Shown here piece by piece: positions 1 to 5,888 of a stretch of 14,465 nucleotides of DNA (its first letter is position 1; every line of letters begins with the position of its first letter). A program made the translations under genes and the position numbers. This DNA is from Candidatus Paceibacter sp. GTDB lineage: Bacteria > Patescibacteriota > Minisyncoccia > Phycocordibacterales > JABAAK01. The notes beneath the pieces were generated by a model. The model saw nothing but the letters and a program-made list of their open reading frames with translations, ran no database searches and had not been told where the DNA came from. Where the stretch lies: contig JABAAK010000065.1 of the NCBI GenBank assembly GCA_014238775.1, positions 1 to 14,465 of the forward strand, read 5' to 3'.

Positions 1-1710
1 TAAATAGTTTCCGAATCCATTAAAACTATTTCCATACCCCAGAGTCCCTGTGTGAGACCATCTTCCAACATTGTTATAGCTATTGTCAAACAAATGTACT
101 ACTCCAGCATCTGAATATCCGTGATCATCTCCGGGTGCTCCAACCAATAAAATATCTCCATAGACAGCTACACTGGCACCAAACTTATCAAAATCATCTA
201 TGTTTGGAAAATAAATATTTTCGAATCCGTCTAGTTCTGTGGCTGACAAAGAATTATCATCTGATTTTAAACCACCTTTTTCCCAAACACCATTTACTTT
301 TTCAAATGTATACACCGCTCCTTTGTTTGTGCCTCCAAAGTCACTTCCTGGTGCTCCTACAACAATAAAATTACCGTCTACATCTACATCGTTTCCAAAA
401 TAATCATTTCCTGATAAATTATTTACATCTATCTTTCCTGCATCTCCAACATTGTCTGAAATTTTAAGATATCTATCAAAAACAGAATCTCCTATAAAAC
501 CTCTCTCTATCTCTGGTAAATTGTTTGTGTGATTTTGTGCTTGATTAAAATTAATTGAGTAATCAACATCTACAAAACCAGTAAGTACAATCACCTCATT
601 TCCATCTAGTACAGATGATGCATCAACTTGCTCTTTACAAAAAGCGTTACGAAAATCAAGAATACTTTCTTGTAAGATGAGTTTTGGTTCATAGGAACTT
701 TCAAAAACAAATTCTCTGCATTTTAATTCTCCATTCTTTAATTCTATAAGATTTCCTGTTCCACAGTTGTGAAGTGCTTTATCAAGTATTACATTAGTTT
801 TGTCTAAGACAATGTCTGCACTTTCACATACATAAATTTTTTGTCCATTAATTATATCTATACCAGAGACAGCAGTACCGGAAACACAAAACCCTGTTAT
901 CCCAGTGAAAGAAACATCTTCGCACTTTATTCCACCATCCTTAAATCCGGCAAGAAATTTATTTTGCCCACATAGTGCATTTAAATCTTGTGCATTTGTT
1001 GGTGATACAGAAAAAGTACTAAACCCTCCTGTTTGTTTGGTTATGTATGGGTCTGATATTTCTACATCTCCTGTAGAAGTTATGATAACTTGGTTTCCTG
1101 ATGCTGTGGCAGATAAATCAGATGATAGTGATGTCAGAGAATTATCGTAAAAACCTAGTGATGACCAGTGATTATATAAATTAGATACTATCTCTGCTGC
1201 AATTTCTTCGTTTGTTCCGTCTTCTACAAACAACTTCTCTGAGAGAATACCAACAATAGAAGGGTTATAGCTATTGTTTTCTGAAGCATTTAAAATAAGA
1301 ATATTTTCCCCATATACATCTGCTTTGATTAAGAGCTCACTATTTCCAGATGTTAAAAATGGTTCCGACTTTGTTACTGTGATTGTTATTGTGTTTATTG
1401 AACTTTGTTGATTTGCAGCACTTTCTTCTGCAGATGGATCAGAGTCTGACAATCTTCTTAAAACATCCGTGAAAGAAACAGACGTTCTATCATCAATACA
1501 TTTATAGTTTGGTGTGTTTGATTGATTAAAAGATATAAATTGACCAGGAGAACAGTCAGTTGTCGGTGCAGCAAACTTGTTCGGTTGTGGATTTTGATCT
1601 GGTATATAACCCTCAGGTCCTTCAAAAGTAAAACCAAAAACAATCGTAGGAACAAACAAAAGAATGGTTATCGTTGTTGTTATTATTGTGTTGTATTGTG
1701 TTTTTATCAT
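1..1710 (-). CDS. secreted FG-GAP repeat surface protein (3' end outside window)
   Basis: I translated this frame by hand: it is open for 570 codons from ATG 1710 to the left edge, so the C-terminus is missing. Residues 1-26 form a signal peptide (short basic start, hydrophobic TITILLFVPTIVFG). Four cysteine-bounded segments follow, C53-C71, C247-C263, C275-C295 and C316-C331, three of them in the style C-x-x-G/N-x-F/L-I...G-x-K-C. From about residue 434 the protein enters FG-GAP (integrin-type beta-propeller) repeats: a first with YFGNDVDVDGN...VVGAPGSD, a second near 507 with FGASVAVYGDILLVGAPGDD, and a third beginning at the edge. FG-GAP proteins are usually extracellular and bind other proteins or glycans, some through the Asp-rich calcium loops seen here. 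The start overlaps the upstream stop (ATGA), implying translational coupling to the W-repeat gene. The adhesin or surface-structure role is inferred; the propeller assignment is firm. Confidence 0.85.
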   Translation of the reverse strand, partial: MIKTQYNTIITTTITILLFVPTIVFGFTFEGPEGYIPDQNPQPNKFAAPTTDCSPGQFISFNQSNTPNYKCIDDRTSVSFTDVLRRLSDSDPSAEESAANQQSSINTITITVTKSEPFLTSGNSELLIKADVYGENILILNASENNSYNPSIVGILSEKLFVEDGTNEEIAAEIVSNLYNHWSSLGFYDNSLTSLSSDLSATASGNQVIITSTGDVEISDPYITKQTGGFSTFSVSPTNAQDLNALCGQNKFLAGFKDGGIKCEDVSFTGITGFCVSGTAVSGIDIINGQKIYVCESADIVLDKTNVILDKALHNCGTGNLIELKNGELKCREFVFESSYEPKLILQESILDFRNAFCKEQVDASSVLDGNEVIVLTGFVDVDYSINFNQAQNHTNNLPEIERGFIGDSVFDRYLKISDNVGDAGKIDVNNLSGNDYFGNDVDVDGNFIVVGAPGSDFGGTNKGAVYTFEKVNGVWEKGGLKSDDNSLSATELDGFENIYFPNIDDFDKFGASVAVYGDILLVGAPGDDHGYSDAGVVHLFDNSYNNVGRWSHTGTLGYGNSFNGFGNYL

Positions 1711-2975
1711 ATGTTTGTTTCTTTTAGTGAGTTTGGAAGTATTTTAACAGAAGTTGACTCTTCTATTGTTATTTTTATCGGGGTTGTTTCTGTCCCGTCT
1801 TGTAAAAATTGTTTTTTATCGTAGCTACATGTTAGTCTGTATGTTTTCTCTCCAAACAAATTCTCTTGTGATATTCCTGAAGTGCCTGTTTGGCTGTTTA
1901 TGTTTATAGAACAATCTTCTGTGTTCTCTACTAAATCTTCTTCAAAAACTATAAAATTCCAACTTACAGAAACAGGTTCGCTGTCTCCTGGATCAGGATT
2001 TATAACAACAGGTGTCACCTCTAGGGACAATCTGACTCTGTGGGCTTCAACAGAAGTTTCTGCAGAACCATCTCCGAAAATTGGATCACTACAATTTATT
2101 TTAAATGTTTTTTCGCTTAGAGAAACAATATAATTTTCGCTTCCGTACACCTGTCCTATGGAAGAATTTTTTAGCCCTTCAGATGATGTAAGTTTTCTAG
2201 GTGCACCACAATCCCAGTTTATTCCAACGTTTTTACCAAACAAAGCGAGGCTTTCTGTGGACTGTATTGATGTTTGTGTTGTTATTGTGTCTGTTTCTGT
2301 GTCTACTGCTTCAGTTGTGTTTTGGTGTTTCTTTTGTGTGTTGTCATGGCATATATCCTTCGATCCGTCTGCTGTTCTATCGCCAAAACTCCACCATCCA
2401 GATGCATCAGACCACCCACAACTATGTAATGTTATCGTATTTGGATTACCTGTTGTTGATATACTGCCGGAAACACCATACTCTGATCCTCCAGTTGTTG
2501 TTCCAGAAAAGTTTATAACTTCGCCGTTTAAAAGAACAAGAGCACATCCTGTTAGTTTTATATCTGATGTGTTTGTGTAGACTATTCTTGGTGTTTTGTT
2601 TTCTCCGTCAGAATCACAATTTTCAATATTTAAAAGATCATTTTCGTTAAATGAAATCCACCCTGCGCCTGAAGACCAAGCATATCCAGATAGCTCAAAA
2701 TAATTTGTGTTTTTGTTTGGGCTTATTTTTACACCATAATCTACTGCCGGATTTATCCCAAAAGAATCACAATCAACAGAATCATTGTCATTTTTACAGT
2801 TTAAACTTGCCCATCCATAAGAATCATTCCACGCCCATCCATTAACATTGTAGTATTCTGCATATGTTTGTGCACCTCCTTTGTTTGTTATACCGTAATA
2901 TACAAAAAACACAGAAAAACACAAGATTAATCCTATAATAAAATTAGTTTTCTTTGATTTTAAAAAAGAATTCAT
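1707..2975 (-). CDS. membrane-anchored surface protein with W-x-W...G-W repeats and Ig-like domains
   Basis: A 422-residue protein starting at ATG 2975; an upstream in-frame ATG at 3029 lies above the promoter and is rejected. Residues 11-30 are one hydrophobic segment, a signal anchor or signal peptide. Three copies of a Trp/Gly motif follow: NGWAWNDSYGWASL (45-58), SGYAWSSGAGWISF (96-109) and CGWSDASGWWSF (186-197). A Thr/Ser/Glu-rich linker spans about 212-242. Two beta-rich Ig-like segments follow (about 245-315 and 318-408), each with spaced cysteines. I know similar AWSxNxGWISF repeats from Parcubacteria surface proteins of unknown function, so no activity is assigned. It is the first gene of an operon with the FG-GAP protein, which suggests the two are exported together and may form one surface structure. 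Confidence 0.8.
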   Translation of the reverse strand: MNSFLKSKKTNFIIGLILCFSVFFVYYGITNKGGAQTYAEYYNVNGWAWNDSYGWASLNCKNDNDSVDCDSFGINPAVDYGVKISPNKNTNYFELSGYAWSSGAGWISFNENDLLNIENCDSDGENKTPRIVYTNTSDIKLTGCALVLLNGEVINFSGTTTGGSEYGVSGSISTTGNPNTITLHSCGWSDASGWWSFGDRTADGSKDICHDNTQKKHQNTTEAVDTETDTITTQTSIQSTESLALFGKNVGINWDCGAPRKLTSSEGLKNSSIGQVYGSENYIVSLSEKTFKINCSDPIFGDGSAETSVEAHRVRLSLEVTPVVINPDPGDSEPVSVSWNFIVFEEDLVENTEDCSININSQTGTSGISQENLFGEKTYRLTCSYDKKQFLQDGTETTPIKITIEESTSVKILPNSLKETNI

Positions 2976-3010
2976 ACCTATATTATATGTTATTTTTTGT
3001 GTTTTGTAAA
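2976..3010 (-). promoter_or_regulatory. sigma70-type promoter of the surface-protein operon, probably leaderless
   Basis: On the minus strand TTTACA (3005-3010) and TATAAT (2982-2987) are separated by exactly 17 nt, close to the sigma70 consensus. Only 6 nt (ATAGGT) separate the -10 from ATG 2975, so transcription should begin at or within a base of the start codon. This selects 2975 as the start. Confidence 0.7.
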
Positions 3011-3058
3011 CAAATATGCCTTTTTTCAAACATTTAAATATAGAGTTTTTACAGTATG

Positions 3059-3526
3059 TTAAAAAAATTTAGTGAAAATGTCTAAAAATGACGGAAAAAG
3101 ATTTTTATTTTTTTTGACTTTAATTTTATGAAAAGAATTTTCTATTGAATTAAAATCATCGTCATATACAGGAACTGTAATTCTTTCAAATAAATCATCT
3201 AATCGTAGAATAAGCCTTCCTTTTTCTTTTGGATCATCTATTATGTTAAATTCTTTTATTTTTTTTACAGGATAAAATTTTTGGTCCAAAAGAAAACCTT
3301 CGGTTGTAATAACAAAAGAAAGCAAACGAGCTTTTTTTCTACCGAGAGTAATAAATATAAATAAAGAAAAACCTATAACAACAGTTACTAGATAAGAATT
3401 AAAAATAATTGAAATAACTGATAATGTTATCCCTGCAATAATTACAGAAACCTCGAGTTGTTTGTTCCATTTTATTTTTTCTTCTCTTACATCCCAGTTG
3501 AACAATTCTTCTTCTTTGTTTGTCAT
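3059..3526 (-). CDS. small membrane protein with two-helix hairpin and PH-like C-terminal domain
   Basis: A 155-residue protein. The start at 3526 (MTNKEEELFNW) is preferred over 3544 because the promoter -10 lies between them. After a charged N-terminus, residues about 25-63 form two membrane helices in a hairpin. They are followed by a cytoplasmic beta-rich domain with a basic RKKAR turn and a segment like those CPR proteins with a FxxxEFxxI...P pattern (KKIKEFNIIDDP). It resembles a widespread unnamed Parcubacteria family that pairs a TM hairpin with a bacterial PH-like domain; that resemblance is from memory. No catalytic residues are visible and no function is assigned. It is a single-gene unit between tRNA-Arg and the surface operon. 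Confidence 0.75.
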   Translation of the reverse strand: MTNKEEELFNWDVREEKIKWNKQLEVSVIIAGITLSVISIIFNSYLVTVVIGFSLFIFITLGRKKARLLSFVITTEGFLLDQKFYPVKKIKEFNIIDDPKEKGRLILRLDDLFERITVPVYDDDFNSIENSFHKIKVKKNKNLFPSFLDIFTKFF

Positions 3527-3532
3527 TTTTGT

Positions 3533-3541
3533 ATTATAGCA
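3533..3541 (-). promoter_or_regulatory. extended -10 promoter, leaderless start
   Basis: The minus strand reads TGC-TATAAT, a perfect extended -10. It ends 6 nt before ATG 3526, the same spacing as for the surface operon and rpsT. No -35 is visible at 17 nt, as expected where an extended -10 is used. Confidence 0.65.
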
Positions 3542-3563
3542 CAAGCAACTATTTTCTATGCTG

Positions 3564-3636
3564 TCTCCCTAGAAGGACTTGAACCTACATCGCAGGTTCC
3601 GCAAACCTGTGTTCTATCCGATTGAACTATAGAGAG
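3564..3636 (-). tRNA. tRNA-Arg (anticodon GCG)
   Basis: A 73-nt cloverleaf can be folded by hand: acceptor CTCTCTA/TAGGGAG, D stem GTTC/GAAC, anticodon stem CAGGT/ACCTG with loop TTGCGGA, a 4-nt variable loop, and T stem GTAGG/CCTTC with loop TTCAAGT. The T stem has one T-T mismatch (50-64). Anticodon GCG reads CGC and CGU. A20 in the D loop and C35 are known arginine identity elements. The discriminator is A and no CCA is encoded (ACAGC follows), so CCA must be added enzymatically. It starts 2 nt after the rpsT stop and is probably cut from the rpsT transcript. G34 in this isoacceptor is unusual, since most bacteria use ACG with inosine. Confidence 0.88.
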
Positions 3637-3638
3637 TT

Positions 3639-3887
3639 TTATACCTCGCTATTTTTTTTCATAAAACGAGATTTTCTTCTCGCCCCTGTGTTTTTCTTTA
3701 TTATTCCTTTTTTTACAGCTTTGTCTACAGCTTTCTGCAAAGCTTTTGTGTTTTCTTTATTTGAACTTCCTTTTTCTGTTTGGTTTTTCTTTATAATTGT
3801 CTTCAAATTTCTTTTGACTCTTATGTTATAAATTTTTTTTTTCTTAGAAGCTCTTTGTTCTTTTTTTGCTGATTTTGTTATTGGCAT
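3639..3887 (-). CDS. rpsT: 30S ribosomal protein S20
   Basis: An 82-residue, strongly basic protein with the S20 signatures MPITKSAKKEQRASKKK at the N-terminus and KGIIKKNTGARRKSRFMKK at the C-terminus. S20 binds 16S rRNA early in 30S assembly. Its length fits the family (about 85-90). The gene is transcribed alone with tRNA-Arg, whose 5' end lies 2 nt past the stop. It diverges from the lamin-tail-like gene at 3945, and the two share a 57-bp promoter region containing a perfect inverted repeat. The start is probably leaderless. Confidence 0.93.
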   Translation of the reverse strand: MPITKSAKKEQRASKKKKIYNIRVKRNLKTIIKKNQTEKGSSNKENTKALQKAVDKAVKKGIIKKNTGARRKSRFMKKNSEV

Positions 3888-3893
3888 AAAATA

Positions 3894-3922
3894 AATATAT
3901 CACAAATCATTTTTTATAACAA
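3894..3922 (-). promoter_or_regulatory. rpsT promoter (TTGTTA-17-TATATT with TGn), leaderless
   Basis: On the minus strand TTGTTA (3917-3922) is 17 nt from TATATT (3894-3899), which is preceded by TGA to form an extended -10. The -10 ends 6 nt before ATG 3887. This is the best-formed promoter of the extended -10 group, as expected for a ribosomal protein gene. Confidence 0.65.
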
Positions 3923-3926
3923 GTTG

Positions 3927-3935
3927 TGATATATT
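3927..3935 (+). promoter_or_regulatory. extended -10 promoter of the lamin-tail-like gene
   Basis: TGA-TATATT ends 9 nt before ATG 3945, leaving essentially no room for a 5' leader or Shine-Dalgarno. No clear -35 is seen. It is the mirror image of the rpsT promoter. Confidence 0.5.
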
Positions 3936-3944
3936 AGATATATA

Positions 3945-4844
3945 ATGAAAAAAATATATATTGTTCTGGTAATCTTTTTTTTGCTTTTTGTTATTTTCTA
4001 TGATTTTGAAAAAAGAAAGTTTAATTTTAATATTTTTAAAATAAATGTTTCCCTTAACCATGAAGCGAGAATGGATTATTTCACATCACTTGCTGGAAGT
4101 TTTTTATCCGAACAGGCTCCACAAAGATCTATTGGGTCTATAAATAGAAAAGAGACTGATATAGAAAAAACTTACCCAAAGTCTGCTTTTTATAAAAAAA
4201 TATCCTTTGGTAGTGGTTATAATGTTCTTTCTGTAAAACCGTCGGAAGAGTTTCTTGTTTTTGATGTTTCGGAAGATCTTGTTTTGCCTGTCAGAATAGA
4301 TGGATGGAAAATTTTTGAACAGAGTTCAAACAAAGGTTACGAAATACCAAAAGCAATAGGAAAAACATTACCTACAATAAGTCAGCCTAAAAACACTATT
4401 GTATATCCAGGAGACAAAATAATCCTATCTAGTGGTTTCTCTCCTATAGGGCAATCCCTTAAAATACATAAATGTCTTGGTTATAGAGAACAGTTTCAAA
4501 ACTTCAACCCTATAATCAAAGCCTCTTGCCCAACACCAAAAGAAGAGTTTTTACGCGACGCTGCTTTTAATGACAATAATAGAGTTTGCCAACTTTTTGT
4601 AGAAGAAATACCTATTTGTACAGCGATAAGAAATGCAGAGAATTTACCAAAGAAATGTATAAATTTTATACAAAGCGTATTTACAGAAGAAGCTTGTATA
4701 ATAAGACACCACAATGATTCTGATTTTCTTTTGTCTGAATGGAGATTATATTTAAATCAAAAGGGAAATTTATGGAATTCAAAAAAAGCTGTCATACTTT
4801 TACTTGACGAGCACAATAAACTTGTAGACCATTTGATTTATTAA
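3945..4844 (+). CDS. membrane-anchored or secreted six-cysteine, lamin-tail-like protein
   Basis: A 299-residue protein with an N-terminal hydrophobic segment (residues 4-19) after MKK, a signal anchor or signal peptide. A beta-rich region follows (about 85-175, including YPGDKIILSSGFSPIG). A cysteine-rich segment has C177, C195, C215, C225, C238 and C251, an even number that would allow three disulfides outside the cell. The C-terminal ~40 residues (SEWRLYLNQKGNLWNSKKAV...LDEHNKLVDHLIY) match the closing strands of lamin-tail-like domains, with W...LW......I.L.D..G.VVD..Y. I recall similar proteins in Parcubacteria with no assigned function. It is a single-gene unit, divergent from rpsT and convergent with tRNA-Lys. 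Extracytoplasmic location is inferred. Confidence 0.75.
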   Translation: MKKIYIVLVIFFLLFVIFYDFEKRKFNFNIFKINVSLNHEARMDYFTSLAGSFLSEQAPQRSIGSINRKETDIEKTYPKSAFYKKISFGSGYNVLSVKPSEEFLVFDVSEDLVLPVRIDGWKIFEQSSNKGYEIPKAIGKTLPTISQPKNTIVYPGDKIILSSGFSPIGQSLKIHKCLGYREQFQNFNPIIKASCPTPKEEFLRDAAFNDNNRVCQLFVEEIPICTAIRNAENLPKKCINFIQSVFTEEACIIRHHNDSDFLLSEWRLYLNQKGNLWNSKKAVILLLDEHNKLVDHLIY

Positions 4845-4868
4845 ATTTATAATTAAAAACTTATCTTG

Positions 4869-4941
4869 TCCGCCTGCCAGGATTCGAACCTGGGACCCAC
4901 CGGTTAAGAGCCGGTTGCTCTACCAACTGAGCTACAAGCGG
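4869..4941 (-). tRNA. tRNA-Lys (anticodon CTT)
   Basis: A 73-nt cloverleaf: acceptor CCGCTTG/CAGGCGG with one G-T pair, D stem GCTC/GAGC, anticodon stem ACCGG/CCGGT with loop CTCTTAA, and T stem CCAGG/CCTGG with loop TTCGAAT. Anticodon CTT reads AAG. The discriminator is A and CCA is not encoded (ACAAG follows). It lies between the 3' ends of the lamin-tail-like gene and holA and has its own candidate promoter. Confidence 0.95.
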
Positions 4942-4950
4942 TATTATTTT

Positions 4951-4959
4951 ATTTTAGCA
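4951..4959 (-). promoter_or_regulatory. candidate extended -10 promoter of tRNA-Lys
   Basis: The minus strand reads TGC-TAAAAT. The -10 ends 9 nt before the mature 5' end of tRNA-Lys, leaving a very short 5' precursor. It lies just downstream of the holA stop. Confidence 0.45.
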
Positions 4960-4972
4960 AACAAATCCTTAA

Positions 4973-5692
4973 TTATACAACCTTTTTTAATATCCAATTT
5001 TCTATTTGGAGGTTTTTAGGTATCTTTTTTACATAATTAAAGTTTTCTTTTTGTAAAGAAAACAACATTTCAAGAGCTGTTTCTTTTGATATTTTTTTAG
5101 AACCTTCTTTGCTTTTTTTAAAAACAAAGTCTTTTATTTTTGCTTCTTTTGCGTTTGCACAATCGTGCACCAGAAGTATTGTTTTTAGTTGCCAAGAAAA
5201 AATTTTTGATATTGATTCTGTGTTGTTTTCTTTTTTTGTTTCCCTAGAAAAACCAACCCACAAAGCATTTTTATTTTGTTTAGATAATAAGTCTGATAAA
5301 TGAAAAAAATTAGTTGGTATTATTTCTTTTTTGTTGATCTCTTTTATTTTTATTTTGTTTAAATTTTTAGCTATTTCTTTGTTTTTAAAAAAACTCTGTG
5401 GTAAATCATATTCAAGTAGAAGAAAAAAATTCTCTGTTTCTATAATCTCTTTTATATTGTTTTGTATTGCTGTTTTAATTTTTGTGTTCTCAAACACATT
5501 ATCAAAAAAAACTATTTTCTTTTTGCAAAATAAGTTATTTGTGTTTAAGATGGATTCTAAATTTTCATCCTCTGTTTGTGCTGTTATTCGTGTGTATATA
5601 CTGTTTGTTTTTCTTTTTTTAAGGTTATCTACAATAGTGTCTGCTTGTTTTCTTATTTGTTTGTAATCAGATCCTTTTAATATGAAAAGCAT
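4973..5692 (-). CDS. holA: DNA polymerase III delta subunit-like protein (short)
   Basis: A 239-residue protein resembling HolA, the clamp-loader delta subunit that opens the beta clamp. It begins with the typical strand MLFILKGSD, has helix IRKQADTIVDNLKKR, and carries the delta-like block NTNNLFCKKKIVFFDNVF in the position of the family's LFGEKRLVVLENL. This is followed by FFLLLEYDL and a helical C-terminus. HolA has no functional Walker motif, and none is seen here. It is about 100 residues shorter than the usual ~330, as in other divergent delta proteins. It begins 1 nt after the polA stop, so it is probably translationally coupled in a tsaE-polA-holA operon. Similarity is recognisable but weak. 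Confidence 0.65.
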   Translation of the reverse strand: MLFILKGSDYKQIRKQADTIVDNLKKRKTNSIYTRITAQTEDENLESILNTNNLFCKKKIVFFDNVFENTKIKTAIQNNIKEIIETENFFLLLEYDLPQSFFKNKEIAKNLNKIKIKEINKKEIIPTNFFHLSDLLSKQNKNALWVGFSRETKKENNTESISKIFSWQLKTILLVHDCANAKEAKIKDFVFKKSKEGSKKISKETALEMLFSLQKENFNYVKKIPKNLQIENWILKKVV

Positions 5693-5693
5693 T

Positions 5694-5879
5694 TTATTTT
5701 TCTATTTCTTTTAGCATACCCCATTTGGTTCCTATGTTTACGGAAGTGTTTAAAAGACTGTTTATGTTTATTTTTGATAAAATGTTTTCCATTATTGTTT
5801 TTATTTCTTTCACGTGTTTATTGTATGTACTGTTATTTTTTATTTCAAACAAAAGTTCGTCATGTATTTGAGAAAGCAT
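5694..5879 (-). CDS. polA: C-terminal fragment of DNA polymerase I carrying motif C
   Basis: These 61 codons continue the polA frame without any shift after an in-frame TAA at 5886-5888. The fragment opens with MLSQIHDELLFEI, the Pol I motif C, whose Asp (E. coli D882) binds a catalytic metal. It ends with NIGTKWGMLKEIEK, the usual extreme C-terminus with a G-x-x-W element, at a normal TAA 1 nt before holA. ATG 5879 lies 6 nt past the premature stop, and AAGGAAG (5891-5897) lies 11 nt before this ATG, so separate reinitiation is conceivable. Otherwise it is the tail of one broken or read-through polA. Confidence 0.8.
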   Translation of the reverse strand: MLSQIHDELLFEIKNNSTYNKHVKEIKTIMENILSKININSLLNTSVNIGTKWGMLKEIEK

Positions 5880-5885
5880 TTGGAT

Positions 5886-5888
5886 TTA
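5886..5888 (-). other. in-frame TAA interrupting polA
   Basis: The minus strand reads AAG GAA GCA TAA ATC CAA ATG CTT TCT CAA. Reading the TAA as a sense codon restores a continuous 780-residue polymerase. AAA (Lys), CAA (Gln), GAA (Glu) or TTA (Leu) are each one base away. No frameshift is needed. Confidence 0.9.

Larger units (their letters stand above)
3894..3935. repeat. perfect 12-bp inverted repeat between divergent genes
   Basis: AATATATCACAA (3894-3905) and TTGTGATATATT (3924-3935) are perfect reverse complements separated by 18 nt. Each arm carries a TGA-TATATT extended -10 facing outward, towards rpsT on the left and the gene at 3945 on the right. The symmetry may simply reflect two like promoters, or the TTGTGA ends may form an operator for a shared regulator. 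Confidence 0.7.

Noticed and set aside
1458..1824. Open frames on both strands inside the surface operon
   Set aside because: They lie in other frames of the FG-GAP and W-repeat genes and have shadow-like composition without family motifs.
2260..2340. TG-rich stretch resembling a simple-sequence repeat or CRISPR-like unit
   Set aside because: It is the codons of a Thr/Ser/Glu linker in the W-repeat protein, without regular units or spacers.
2973..3029. Longer N-terminus of the W-repeat protein from ATG 3029
   Set aside because: The 17-nt spaced sigma70 promoter lies inside that extension, and MNSFLKSKK plus a hydrophobic segment is a proper export signal.
4845..4868. Rho-independent terminator between the lamin-tail-like gene and tRNA-Lys
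   Set aside because: No G+C-rich hairpin followed by a T run on either strand; the gap is only 24 nt.
5886..5888. Genome-wide stop-codon reassignment to explain the polA stop
   Set aside because: TAA ends dnaA and holA in conserved positions, and TGA and TAG also end genes (tsaE, the W-repeat gene, pilB).
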